NCBI GenBank assembly: GCA_010672785.1
Contig: JAAHFX010000014.1
Span: 196,740 to 260,739, forward strand
DNA length: 64,000 bases
Direction: 5' to 3'
From: Sphaerospermopsis sp. SIO1G1
GTDB taxonomy: Bacteria; Cyanobacteriota; Cyanobacteriia; Cyanobacteriales; Nostocaceae
Shown: piece by piece, positions 34,997 to 42,445 of the stretch
How the letters are laid out: each line of letters starts with the position of its first letter
Numbering within the stretch: position 1 is the first letter of the stretch
Notes under the pieces: generated by a model
The model's database searches: none
The model's input: the letters and a program-made list of their open reading frames with translations, nothing else
Told to the model about the DNA's origin: nothing
Position numbers and translations under genes: made by a program

Positions 34997-36019
34997 TTAA
35001 ACCCAAAAAGAAACATTAACTGATTTATTTGGTAACAAACGGGGATCTTCACCACGTTCAATAGCTTGAATAATAGACTCAACAAAAACATGAATTGTAT
35101 CTGCGGGAGTGTTATAAAATTGTGTACCATACTTAAAAATAGTTTCTCCTTGAACTGCTAAGATTTTCACATCTTGATTAATAATATGTTGTGCAGTCAA
35201 CCAGACAAAAGGACGGGCAATTTTATTCCAAATTCCATAATTATAAGTCACATCTGTATAAACCAAAGTTGAATTTTCAGTTTCGGGAATTGATTGACTA
35301 GTAATAAATAAATGGCGATTTTTACCCATTATATATTCTACCGATGTCACATTAGGCATAAAAAATTTATCACTATGTTTTATTTCCGTATTTTTAGTAT
35401 TTAAAAACCGACTGTACCAACCTAAATTATTATCTTCATTCCCATATTCCACCAAAACAGAACCATTGTCACGTTCCACCTTCATCTCTAATTTTTGTTG
35501 ACGATGATTCCGAAAGATCCCAGGATGAACATAAGCAGTGTGGGGAATATCAATAAAGTTCTCTGCACAGTTGGTAACATTATTTGCAAAGCGATTTACT
35601 ACCCTGAAAGTTTCCCATCCTGGTTGTTGATAATATGGCATACTAAAGGGTGGAAATTCAATTTCTGGGTTTTCTGTTAACCGCACATAAATATAACCAT
35701 CTTGTTCTTTAGTAGGATATGATTTTGCACATCTAGGGGGAGAATTTTTGAAATCATTTCCCTCTGCGGGTACAGAAATTACCTTACCCAAATTGTCATA
35801 AACCCAACCATGATAGGGACATTGTAAAGTACCATTGTGGACTTTTCCTGGAGATAAACGACTATTACGATGTAAACAGCGATCGCGTAAAGCAACCGGT
35901 TTTCCATCTGTATCACGAAATATTGCTAACCATTCATTTAAGACGGTTCTTTGTAATACTTGATTGGGTTTTAATTGTTCGCTGAGAGCGACTATGTACC
36001 AAAAATCTGTTAGTTGCAT
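34997..36019 (-). CDS. Rieske non-heme iron oxygenase (aromatic ring-hydroxylating type)
   Basis: 340 residues. The Rieske [2Fe-2S] ligands are Cys48-x-His50 (CLHRNSRLSPG) and Cys67-xx-His70 (CPYHGW). The mononuclear iron site is Asn154, Asp157, His160 and His165 in ENFIDIPHTAYVHPG, where Asp157 is the usual electron-bridge residue. The C-terminal half has the helix-grip substrate domain. It differs clearly from the two other Rieske proteins of this cluster. The adjacent ferredoxin gene (62 bp upstream) is the likely electron donor; no reductase gene is nearby. Substrate unknown. Confidence 0.92.
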   Translation of the reverse strand: MQLTDFWYIVALSEQLKPNQVLQRTVLNEWLAIFRDTDGKPVALRDRCLHRNSRLSPGKVHNGTLQCPYHGWVYDNLGKVISVPAEGNDFKNSPPRCAKSYPTKEQDGYIYVRLTENPEIEFPPFSMPYYQQPGWETFRVVNRFANNVTNCAENFIDIPHTAYVHPGIFRNHRQQKLEMKVERDNGSVLVEYGNEDNNLGWYSRFLNTKNTEIKHSDKFFMPNVTSVEYIMGKNRHLFITSQSIPETENSTLVYTDVTYNYGIWNKIARPFVWLTAQHIINQDVKILAVQGETIFKYGTQFYNTPADTIHVFVESIIQAIERGEDPRLLPNKSVNVSFWV

Positions 36020-36053
36020 AATATTTAGATTTATTTTTTGGATTTATTTCACG

Positions 36054-36076
36054 CAGAGACGCAGAAACGCAGAGAA
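36054..36076. repeat. CGCAGA(GA/AA) repeat
   Basis: ACGCAGAGACGCAGAAACGC is a short dispersed tandem repeat of the CTCTGCGTCTCTGCG class, located between the ferredoxin and first Rieske genes. Confidence 0.85.
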
Positions 36077-36081
36077 AATAG

Positions 36082-36360
36082 TTATTTAATTAGGGTAATT
36101 TCTACATCACTCATAATTTCAATTTGACAAGCTAAACGTGCTTTTTGATTATTAGGTGCAAGAATTTCTAACATCTCCAATTCATCAACTTCAGGAGGAA
36201 GAACATCACCCACAACCTCAACCAAACAAGTACCACAAATACCAGTGCGACAACCAAACAAAACCGGAGAATTTTGCACAGTTAAACATTCCGATAACCG
36301 ATCATCAACCTGCAAATTGATATCCTGAAACCCACTCCCCGGAAAAGATAGCTTAACCAT
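36082..36360 (-). CDS. Plant-type [2Fe-2S] ferredoxin
   Basis: 92 residues from ATG 36360 (MVKLSFPGSG), preceded by a GAGGAGG ribosome binding site; a TTG three codons earlier is less likely. Cluster ligands are Cys37, Cys42, Cys45 (GCRTGICGTC) and Cys78 (LACQI), the C-x4-C-x2-C-xn-C pattern. It is short for a photosynthetic PetF and acidic (PEVDELEMLE). It overlaps the end of the diiron oxygenase ORF by 8 bp and precedes a Rieske oxygenase, so it most likely supplies electrons to these oxygenases. Confidence 0.93.
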   Translation of the reverse strand: MVKLSFPGSGFQDINLQVDDRLSECLTVQNSPVLFGCRTGICGTCLVEVVGDVLPPEVDELEMLEILAPNNQKARLACQIEIMSDVEITLIK

Positions 36361-37552
36361 AATAAACAACCTCCTCTCTGCGTCTCTGCGTCTCTGCGTG
36401 AGATAAATCTTTCATCCTTGTAAACTTCCCAAACTCCCTTTTCTGAATTTCTAAATACCTCTCCAAAGAACTACCTTTCATCAAAGACATTTCTCGATTT
36501 TTTACCCATAAATAATCCAAATTATCCACATAAACTTGATAAGAAATCATAGCTTCTTGATGAGTTAAAAAACTACGATGTAATCCTTCCGACTCCTGAG
36601 TAAAACAACGTTTCATCATCTCCTTCGCATCCCGATCACTCAGATCAAAAATAGGCGATCGCAATACTTGATAAACCTTCCCATACAAGGCCGGATCATA
36701 CCAAAAAATCCCATTCATCGCTGCTGAAAAATGAAAATGATCTTTTTGACATCCCCATACACCCAAATTCGCAACCAAACTTTCAAACTTAGTCGGAGGT
36801 GGTAAACATTTAATTACATCATGGGAAATAATAGTCGAACTATTGAAATGAAAACTCTCATCCATGAAATGATAATAAGAAACTTTTGCTGGAATAGGTG
36901 CATTTGCTTGATCTGGATGTTTTTGATAGAAGTTACTCAATTTATGTTGTACTAACTTTCCATTTAAGGTTCTAATTCCTCGCACAGTAAAATACTGACA
37001 AGCTAAAAAAGTATTATTAGCAGAGATTAAACCAAAATATTGTAATTGGATTTTTTTCCACCATGTTTTTAAAAAATTAGTATCAGCATAAACCATTGTT
37101 TCTGTAAATGGTGTCCGCATGGGATAGGTGAAAATTTCTTGACCAAATAATGCTAATTCTGTTTGTTTGGAAATAGTCCGGAAAGCATGAATATGTGATC
37201 GTTCCTGTGCTGATTCTAAATCTAGAGTATCACAAATTAAACGGAAATTTTCATGGGCATAAATTCCTGTTGCACTAGTTTGATTAAAATAGATAGTTGC
37301 TATTTCTGCGGAGACAATTTGGGAATAATAAGCTACCCAATAAAGATGATTTAAAATTGTTTTTTGAGATGGTGTTGATTGTGACCATAATGGTGTACCA
37401 TACAGTAAGGAAAATTCCTCTGACTGCCAATATTCATGTTTACATTTTTCATAGTTGAATTTATCAACTACTTCGTTCATTAAAGTCGTATGATCTTGTT
37501 TTTTATTGCGGGTGTGGTTGATTTTTAGTTTGCGGTATGTTGTTGGGTTCAT
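36353..37552 (-). CDS. AurF/CmlI-like diiron oxygenase
   Basis: 399 residues, largely helical. Candidate iron ligands are Glu83, Glu117-xx-His120 (AQERSHIH) and His228-xxx-Glu232-xx-His235 (HFMDESFH). The spacing matches the E-xxH and H-xxx-E-xxH motifs of the p-aminobenzoate N-oxygenase AurF, but I could not place the equivalent of its fourth carboxylate. Family members oxidise amines to nitro compounds or hydroxylate. The last ~16 residues (HAETQRRREE) are read from a dispersed CGCAGAGA repeat, so the native end was probably earlier. It overlaps the ferredoxin gene. Confidence 0.65.
   Translation of the reverse strand: MNPTTYRKLKINHTRNKKQDHTTLMNEVVDKFNYEKCKHEYWQSEEFSLLYGTPLWSQSTPSQKTILNHLYWVAYYSQIVSAEIATIYFNQTSATGIYAHENFRLICDTLDLESAQERSHIHAFRTISKQTELALFGQEIFTYPMRTPFTETMVYADTNFLKTWWKKIQLQYFGLISANNTFLACQYFTVRGIRTLNGKLVQHKLSNFYQKHPDQANAPIPAKVSYYHFMDESFHFNSSTIISHDVIKCLPPPTKFESLVANLGVWGCQKDHFHFSAAMNGIFWYDPALYGKVYQVLRSPIFDLSDRDAKEMMKRCFTQESEGLHRSFLTHQEAMISYQVYVDNLDYLWVKNREMSLMKGSSLERYLEIQKREFGKFTRMKDLSHAETQRRREEVVYYG
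36366..36404. repeat. CTCTGCGTCTCTGCG dispersed repeat inside a gene end
   Basis: Three CTCTGCGT units form the 3' end of the AurF-like gene and the leader of the ferredoxin gene. The GGAGG ribosome binding site of the ferredoxin comes from this repeat. Confidence 0.85.
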
Positions 37553-37559
37553 GATTTTT

Positions 37560-37587
37560 TCACGCAGAGACGCAGAGTCGCAGAGGT
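37560..37587. repeat. CACGCAGAGACGCAGAGTCG repeat
   Basis: Another copy of the CGCAGAGA repeat, in the 40-bp gap between the two diiron-enzyme genes. Confidence 0.85.
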
Positions 37588-37592
37588 AGGTT

Positions 37593-38501
37593 TTAGAAGA
37601 GACATTGAGAGGGTGAGAGGGGTTGGAAGTATCCCTTTTCTGTTAATGTGTGGAGAATAGATTGAGATGGGGTTAAATTCATGAGTGAATGCAATGTTTT
37701 TAATCTTGTTCCGCTATGGGTTTCTGTGTCTAGTTGTTCTAAGATTTGGATTTTTTGGGTTTTTGTTAAATCTCCTTTTACTTGTGCAATTGCTGATAAT
37801 ATTCCTTGCGGTCCAATTTGAATCATGAACAGAAATTGTGATAGTATTTCTAGGATGGTTTTTTGGGTAGATGTAGAAATTGAACTTTGCTTAAATAATG
37901 TTGTTCCTGTTGCATGATGACGAGATTCTGATTGTAAAAATTCATGCAATATTTGTTGGAGATTTTGATTTTGACAATGTTTAGCTAAACGACGATAATG
38001 AGTTAAACCCCATCCTTCTAATACCACTTGCAGGACAAATAATAAAACTGGTTTATCATTACTTTCCACTACTTCTGATAAGAGGTTTAAAAAAGGATCA
38101 TTGGTAGTGCTTAAGTCGGTTTCTGGTAAAAACTTAGTGATGTGTTGGAGGTGGGTAGTTTCATCAGCAGTAAACATTCCATATAACATTCTTTCTTCAA
38201 TACTTTCTGCTAAAAAAACCATTTTTGCCATGTAACCTACACCTGCTTTTTCAATGAAATAAGATTCCCGTAATAAGCTCAAATTGGCAATTTCTAATAT
38301 TTTTGTTTGTTCTTCTAGGCTAGATTCTTGAAATATTTTAACTTTATTTAATTTTAAAAAATCCGCGTTCCAATAATCTAACTTTTGCTGATAATTCAGG
38401 GGTTCTTTTTTTGGTAATGTTGCAGTCAAAATCCTGTGTAAAAGATGTTCTGAATCCAGATGAGGTAAATCAAAACCAACGATGTTAGATGTTAAATTCA
38501 T
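37593..38501 (-). CDS. Ferritin-like diiron protein
   Basis: 302 residues from Met 38501 (MNLTSNIVGFD); an in-frame Met five codons earlier is possible. A four-helix pattern supplies Glu84 (SYFIEKAGVGY), Glu114-xx-His117 (DETTHLQH), Glu162 (EGWGLTHYRRL) and Glu192-xx-His195 (SESRHHATG), a complete diiron carboxylate set of the ferritin-like oxygenase/oxidase type. It overlaps the upstream Rieske gene by 17 bp. It probably activates O2 on an organic substrate; which one is unknown. The two neighbouring diiron proteins are unrelated in motif spacing. Confidence 0.8.
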   Translation of the reverse strand: MNLTSNIVGFDLPHLDSEHLLHRILTATLPKKEPLNYQQKLDYWNADFLKLNKVKIFQESSLEEQTKILEIANLSLLRESYFIEKAGVGYMAKMVFLAESIEERMLYGMFTADETTHLQHITKFLPETDLSTTNDPFLNLLSEVVESNDKPVLLFVLQVVLEGWGLTHYRRLAKHCQNQNLQQILHEFLQSESRHHATGTTLFKQSSISTSTQKTILEILSQFLFMIQIGPQGILSAIAQVKGDLTKTQKIQILEQLDTETHSGTRLKTLHSLMNLTPSQSILHTLTEKGYFQPLSPSQCLF

Positions 38502-39546
38502 GTTCTTGATATGCAATTAAATTCATTTGTGTTTGCAGTTCATCTACCTTTTCCCAACTTTCCCATCTCAGAGACTTTTGCTGATTTACATGATGAATAA
38601 ATTGTAAAATTGATTGATCTGCTTTGGTGGGAGTTTGGAAGTTAAAGTCAATGGTTTCAAATACTTGGGTGTCTCCCTTTGCAAAGTAATTACCAACTCT
38701 TTGGGTTAACCATAATAAAATTGGATTTATCAACCATCCTAAAATTCCTCGACGTTTAGGAGTGACTAAAATAGTTTGTCCTTCTGCTTTTCCATCTTCT
38801 AACATTCGTAATGCAAAGATGATATAAAAGTGTAAAAAATCGGGACCCAAAGTTACAGTACCAGTGCTACCATACCAGTAACACATACTATAAGTAACTT
38901 GGTTTTTATATAGAGGACGAATTAATTTAATCACCCAAGAATCATCACCTCCTCTAGTGGTATTACTAAAGGAAATTGCATGATTATTCAGGGTTTTACA
39001 ATCAAAAACAATTTCTAGAGGTAGGTTATGAACTGTGTTAAAATGATGGGCATCAATGGCATTAATTAGTAATACATTAGGATGACAATTTTTAATGAAT
39101 TTAGTTCCCAACATATAATCACATTCTACCAGTTCTAATTCAGGTACAAAGGGTAATTGTTCTGGTTTTTCTTCCCCTACCCACACCCAAATTATGCCAT
39201 ATTTTTCTGCTGTAGTCCAAGTTTTAATACATACAGGTAAGGGTTTTTCTAAAGAAGGAATTTCTACACATTTTCCGCTTTGATCATATTTCCAATTATG
39301 AAAAAAACAGCGGATACTATCACCTTCTACCTTACCTTCTGCTAAATGTGCGCCCATGTGTGGACAATAAGCATCTACTGTTTTTACTTCTCCATGATCA
39401 CTACGATAAATTGCTAAATTTCTACCTAATAAAGTGATGGGTTTGACTTTACCAATCTTTAATTTTTTTGATGGTAAAGCCCAGTACCATCCGGGGATAA
39501 ATTGTGTGGTATTATTAAAATTGGAGTGCAACTTTGTAGATGTCAT
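38485..39546 (-). CDS. Rieske non-heme iron oxygenase (second copy)
   Basis: 353 residues. Rieske ligands are Cys61-x-His63 (CPHMGAHLAEG) and Cys80-xx-His83 (CFFHNW). The iron site is Asn162, Asp165, His168 and His173 in NAIDAHHFNTVHNL. The CPH(M/L)G.(H/D)L..G core and the order of blocks resemble the Neverland/KshA style of single-component-like oxygenases. It is clearly paralogous to the third Rieske gene at 40.5 kb (same CPH-G-L-G-V-G-RC-FH-W-DQ-G-C-IP framework). It lies 5 bp from the GNAT-like gene and overlaps the ferritin-like gene, so the three are one transcript. Confidence 0.92.
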   Translation of the reverse strand: MTSTKLHSNFNNTTQFIPGWYWALPSKKLKIGKVKPITLLGRNLAIYRSDHGEVKTVDAYCPHMGAHLAEGKVEGDSIRCFFHNWKYDQSGKCVEIPSLEKPLPVCIKTWTTAEKYGIIWVWVGEEKPEQLPFVPELELVECDYMLGTKFIKNCHPNVLLINAIDAHHFNTVHNLPLEIVFDCKTLNNHAISFSNTTRGGDDSWVIKLIRPLYKNQVTYSMCYWYGSTGTVTLGPDFLHFYIIFALRMLEDGKAEGQTILVTPKRRGILGWLINPILLWLTQRVGNYFAKGDTQVFETIDFNFQTPTKADQSILQFIHHVNQQKSLRWESWEKVDELQTQMNLIAYQEHEFNI

Positions 39547-39551
39547 AAAGT

Positions 39552-40292
39552 TTAAACAGAAACATAATTAGGGACAATTTCTAAAGATGATTTTGTATTC
39601 CACATCCTTTTCCCAGCACGGGTAAGATTATCATAATTTATTTCCGTGAAACACACTAATTCATCTCCATTAACATGACCGGGATTTTTAGCTAGAAAAA
39701 ACTGAATATGAGGATTTGTCTCTCTTCCTGATGGAACTTCTATCAACCCTTCTCTTAACGTTTGTGGATAGGGAAAGCGAACAATTCCATGATTTTCTTG
39801 ATAGAAATCACCATAATATTGTTTAGCTAAACTACCCATGATCTTGGCAATTTCTCCAGGTGTTTGCAAATTATATCTTGGATAAAAATTATGCCAAAAA
39901 ACAGGTAAAAAACGATAAGTTCTAAAACCAGAACAAATTAATAACCAATATAGTTTTTCCACCGCATAATGATGACGTAAAAAATTAATCGCTGCTATCC
40001 AACTTTGTGGTAATGTTGGACTTGACCAAGCACTAGGATCAACTATGGTGTCACCGGAATAAACTACACTGACATTTTCACCGTTAACGGTTTTTTGGCA
40101 AAACTTGAGAGTAGAAAATCCTTTGAGTATATTAGATGTTTCATCCTTTAGTAATAACACCCAGTTTTTGTGTTCTAAATCAATTTCAAAAGCATTCCAA
40201 GTGATACCTTGAAAGTGACTTTGCAACAGGGTATACATAGCTGTGCGATCGCTAGACTGTAACTTCTCGACAGGAATAAGTAAACTTTTCAT
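39552..40292 (-). CDS. GNAT-like hypothetical protein of the oxygenase cluster
   Basis: 246 residues, soluble. The first half (QSHFQGITWNAFEIDLEHKNWVLLL, then ILKGFSTLKF and VVYSGDTIVDP) has the strand-helix order of an N-acyltransferase fold, with the WSSPTLPQSWIAAINFL helix after it. No canonical acetyl-CoA loop (R/QxxGxG/A) is evident, so activity is uncertain. It lies 5 bp upstream of a Rieske oxygenase gene. A 188-bp gap separates it from the third Rieske gene upstream, which may hold an internal promoter. I do not recognise a named family. Confidence 0.55.
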   Translation of the reverse strand: MKSLLIPVEKLQSSDRTAMYTLLQSHFQGITWNAFEIDLEHKNWVLLLKDETSNILKGFSTLKFCQKTVNGENVSVVYSGDTIVDPSAWSSPTLPQSWIAAINFLRHHYAVEKLYWLLICSGFRTYRFLPVFWHNFYPRYNLQTPGEIAKIMGSLAKQYYGDFYQENHGIVRFPYPQTLREGLIEVPSGRETNPHIQFFLAKNPGHVNGDELVCFTEINYDNLTRAGKRMWNTKSSLEIVPNYVSV

Positions 40293-40480
40293 TTTTCGTC
40301 AATTACTTAATTTGGGTTTAACAACCGTCTTAAATCACACTGTAGCGAGTAGGAAATGAAAGTTACACAGTCCTGTGACAGATTTTAAAATGGTGATCTA
40401 AAGTTACACCCATATCTTTGCATTTTCCCTGATTACCGACGAAATTAAGTGATATTACTTTGTGACAGATTTATAAGTGG

Positions 40481-41485
40481 TTATATTTTTACCTCATTTC
40501 TTGACCACTTAGATGCTTTTAACTGGTTTACATAGTGCATGTACTCAGCCAATGGCTGATCAATTTTTAACAGTAATTGGGGATTAAATTGAATATTATC
40601 GTAAATTTTACCATCTTCATCTCTAAGCATATAATAAGCCAAACGAGTACACAAAAGTAGGAATTGACTAACAATAAATCCCCAAATTCCTGGGCGTTTT
40701 TTAGTTACATAAATTGGTTGAATTTGGGTTACTCCTGGTGAAAGGGGAGTATAAGCATAAATTAAATGTAAAGGTGGAAAAAGTTTCACATTTTTCATCA
40801 TGGTTAATAATCCAATACAACCATGAGCATAACGCATAGAATATTGATAAGTAGAACCTAAAAATCTTTTTCCTAACCGTTCTCTCCAAGTAGTTTCTGG
40901 AAATTCACCCACCATTGTAAAATCAATTGTTGTTCCCAAATCATTACGATTTAAAGATAAATCCATCTCAATATCCAAATGATGAATAGTTCTTAAATGT
41001 TGAGCATCAATTCCATTCATCATACAGATATGATGGTGACAATTCCTAGTAAAAGCTTGATCTGGTTGACTAACTAATTCTTCACCTTTTAATTCATCAA
41101 ATTCTACTAAATTTTCTGGTGCATTTGCTTGAGGATAAATCCAAATAAAACCATACTTTTCTGTTGTTGCATAGGATGCAACTTTAGCTTTTTTGGGAAT
41201 CTCAGATTGACAGGGAATATCCTGACAAATACCATCTTGATCAAATCCCCAATGATGAAAAGCACAACGGAGTAAATTACCATCAACATGGCCTATTCCT
41301 AAATCTGTTCCTAAATGGGGACAAAAAGCATCTAAAGCACGAACTTCCCCATCTTCACCGCGAAAAATGGTAATTCTTTGACCACATAATTCTACAGATT
41401 TAACTGTTTTTATAGGTACTTCTAGGCTAAAACAAGCAAGATACCAACCTTGAGTGACAACATTCCAATTATTAAATATTTGCAT
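40481..41485 (-). CDS. Rieske non-heme iron oxygenase (third copy)
   Basis: 334 residues. Rieske ligands are Cys55-x-His57 (CPHLGTDLGIG) and Cys74-xx-His77 (CAFHHW). The iron site is Asn157, Asp160, His163 and His168 in NGIDAQHLRTIHHL. The C-terminal half has hydrophobic stretches (FIVSQFLLLCTRLAYYML) that may bind membranes or a lipid substrate, as in the second copy. It overlaps the DUF962-like gene by 14 bp. It is paralogous to the 38.5-kb Rieske, suggesting two successive or alternative steps on related substrates. Confidence 0.92.
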   Translation of the reverse strand: MQIFNNWNVVTQGWYLACFSLEVPIKTVKSVELCGQRITIFRGEDGEVRALDAFCPHLGTDLGIGHVDGNLLRCAFHHWGFDQDGICQDIPCQSEIPKKAKVASYATTEKYGFIWIYPQANAPENLVEFDELKGEELVSQPDQAFTRNCHHHICMMNGIDAQHLRTIHHLDIEMDLSLNRNDLGTTIDFTMVGEFPETTWRERLGKRFLGSTYQYSMRYAHGCIGLLTMMKNVKLFPPLHLIYAYTPLSPGVTQIQPIYVTKKRPGIWGFIVSQFLLLCTRLAYYMLRDEDGKIYDNIQFNPQLLLKIDQPLAEYMHYVNQLKASKWSRNEVKI

Positions 41486-41894
41486 GATTTTTACTCAAAT
41501 AATTATTTAAAATTTCTAATCTTTGATGAATATCATCTTGATATTTACCCATCAAAACTCTCAGGAACATTTTACCCAAACAATAGGAAGCTCTCCAAGA
41601 AAATATAGCATCTTGTTGATCAATATGACTAGGTTCAAATAAAATATGTCCTAATAATCCGATTAATTGGGTTAAGGGTAAAGCTAATAGTAACCAGAGG
41701 TTTTGTAATTGCCAAGTTACAAAAAGTAAACTGTAGAAAAATAATATACCCAGGATGTGGAAGGTAATATTAATTGGGTGTTGATGCTTAATAATGAAAA
41801 TGTCCCAATAATCTGTAAAGGGATGATCCGGGATTTGTTCACTAATGAGATTTCTGTCGTTTATTTGATGTTGATAATTAATGTTATTCATCAT
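41472..41894 (-). CDS. Mpo1/DUF962-like membrane protein
   Basis: 141 residues from Met 41894 (MMNNINYQHQ). A longer frame reaches 42008, but its extra 38 residues are translated from a dispersed hairpin repeat (41925-41953), so the shorter start is preferred. Three or four hydrophobic segments are present. HQHPINITFHILGI and LIGLLGHILFEPSH match the H-xx-P-x-N and GH-x-x-FE blocks of DUF962/Mpo1, whose yeast member is an Fe-dependent 2-hydroxy-fatty-acid dioxygenase. Coupled to the third Rieske gene by overlap. Confidence 0.65.
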   Translation of the reverse strand: MMNNINYQHQINDRNLISEQIPDHPFTDYWDIFIIKHQHPINITFHILGILFFYSLLFVTWQLQNLWLLLALPLTQLIGLLGHILFEPSHIDQQDAIFSWRASYCLGKMFLRVLMGKYQDDIHQRLEILNNYLSKNHANI

Positions 41895-41924
41895 GAAAGA
41901 TGTTGAAAAATGTGATTGAGCAAT

Positions 41925-41953
41925 GTAGGGGTTTAGCAGTGCTAAACCCTTAC
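41925..41953. repeat. GTAGGGGTTTAGC...GCTAAACCCTTAC hairpin repeat
   Basis: A 29-bp near-perfect palindrome; a second copy lies at 63399-63427 after apcF. Here it sits in the leader of the DUF962-like gene. Confidence 0.85.
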
Positions 41954-42007
41954 CAATAACTGTTAAATTACCACCCAGAAAGTTGACTAAAAAAGAATAT
42001 ACTGCCA

Positions 42008-42256
42008 CTATAAACCCGATGAATTAAATACACTCATTACTGCATCAATAAATTTTTCACCCCAAATACTGGATAGTATCCCAGAGGAAATAATTAATAG
42101 TAATGCAACACATACTTGAAATAAACTTAAATCTGTAGACGCTCCATATAAAATAGGAAGAGATACTAGAAATGCTCCCAAAGTAGCACCTCCACAGAAT
42201 TTATAAATGGTTTTGATAGAAAAACCTGATTGCTTATTATCTTTGTTAAGATTCAT
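42008..42256 (-). CDS. Small two-helix membrane protein
   Basis: 82 residues. Two membrane segments at about 19-40 (FCGGATLGAFLVSLPILYG) and 46-65 (FQVCVALLLIISSGILSSIWG), with the Gly-rich first helix typical of helix packing. No family recognised. It is the first gene upstream of the DUF962-like gene in the minus-strand run, with a 189-bp gap to the amidohydrolase gene before it. It could be an assembly partner of the membrane enzymes here, which is speculation. Confidence 0.6.
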   Translation of the reverse strand: MNLNKDNKQSGFSIKTIYKFCGGATLGAFLVSLPILYGASTDLSLFQVCVALLLIISSGILSSIWGEKFIDAVMSVFNSSGL

Positions 42257-42339
42257 AATATTTTCCTCACTACTGCAATGTTGACTTCTTCAATCAGATA
42301 AGTTTGAATTTCGGAAATAAGTAACCAGTAATCATAAAT

Positions 42340-42370
42340 GGTGCATTACGTTAACACTAACGCACCCTAG
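42340..42370. repeat. GGTGCATTACGTTAACACTAACGCACC palindrome
   Basis: An imperfect palindrome of the GGTGCGTTACG...CGTAACGCACC class, the same family as the element at 33.4 kb. It lies in the 189-bp gap between cluster genes. Confidence 0.7.
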
Positions 42371-42445
42371 ATAGGGTTGGCTGAGTAAATGTGACAATAT
42401 TAGATTTAATCCTCGTATAATAATGTTCGCGACGATAATTAAAAC

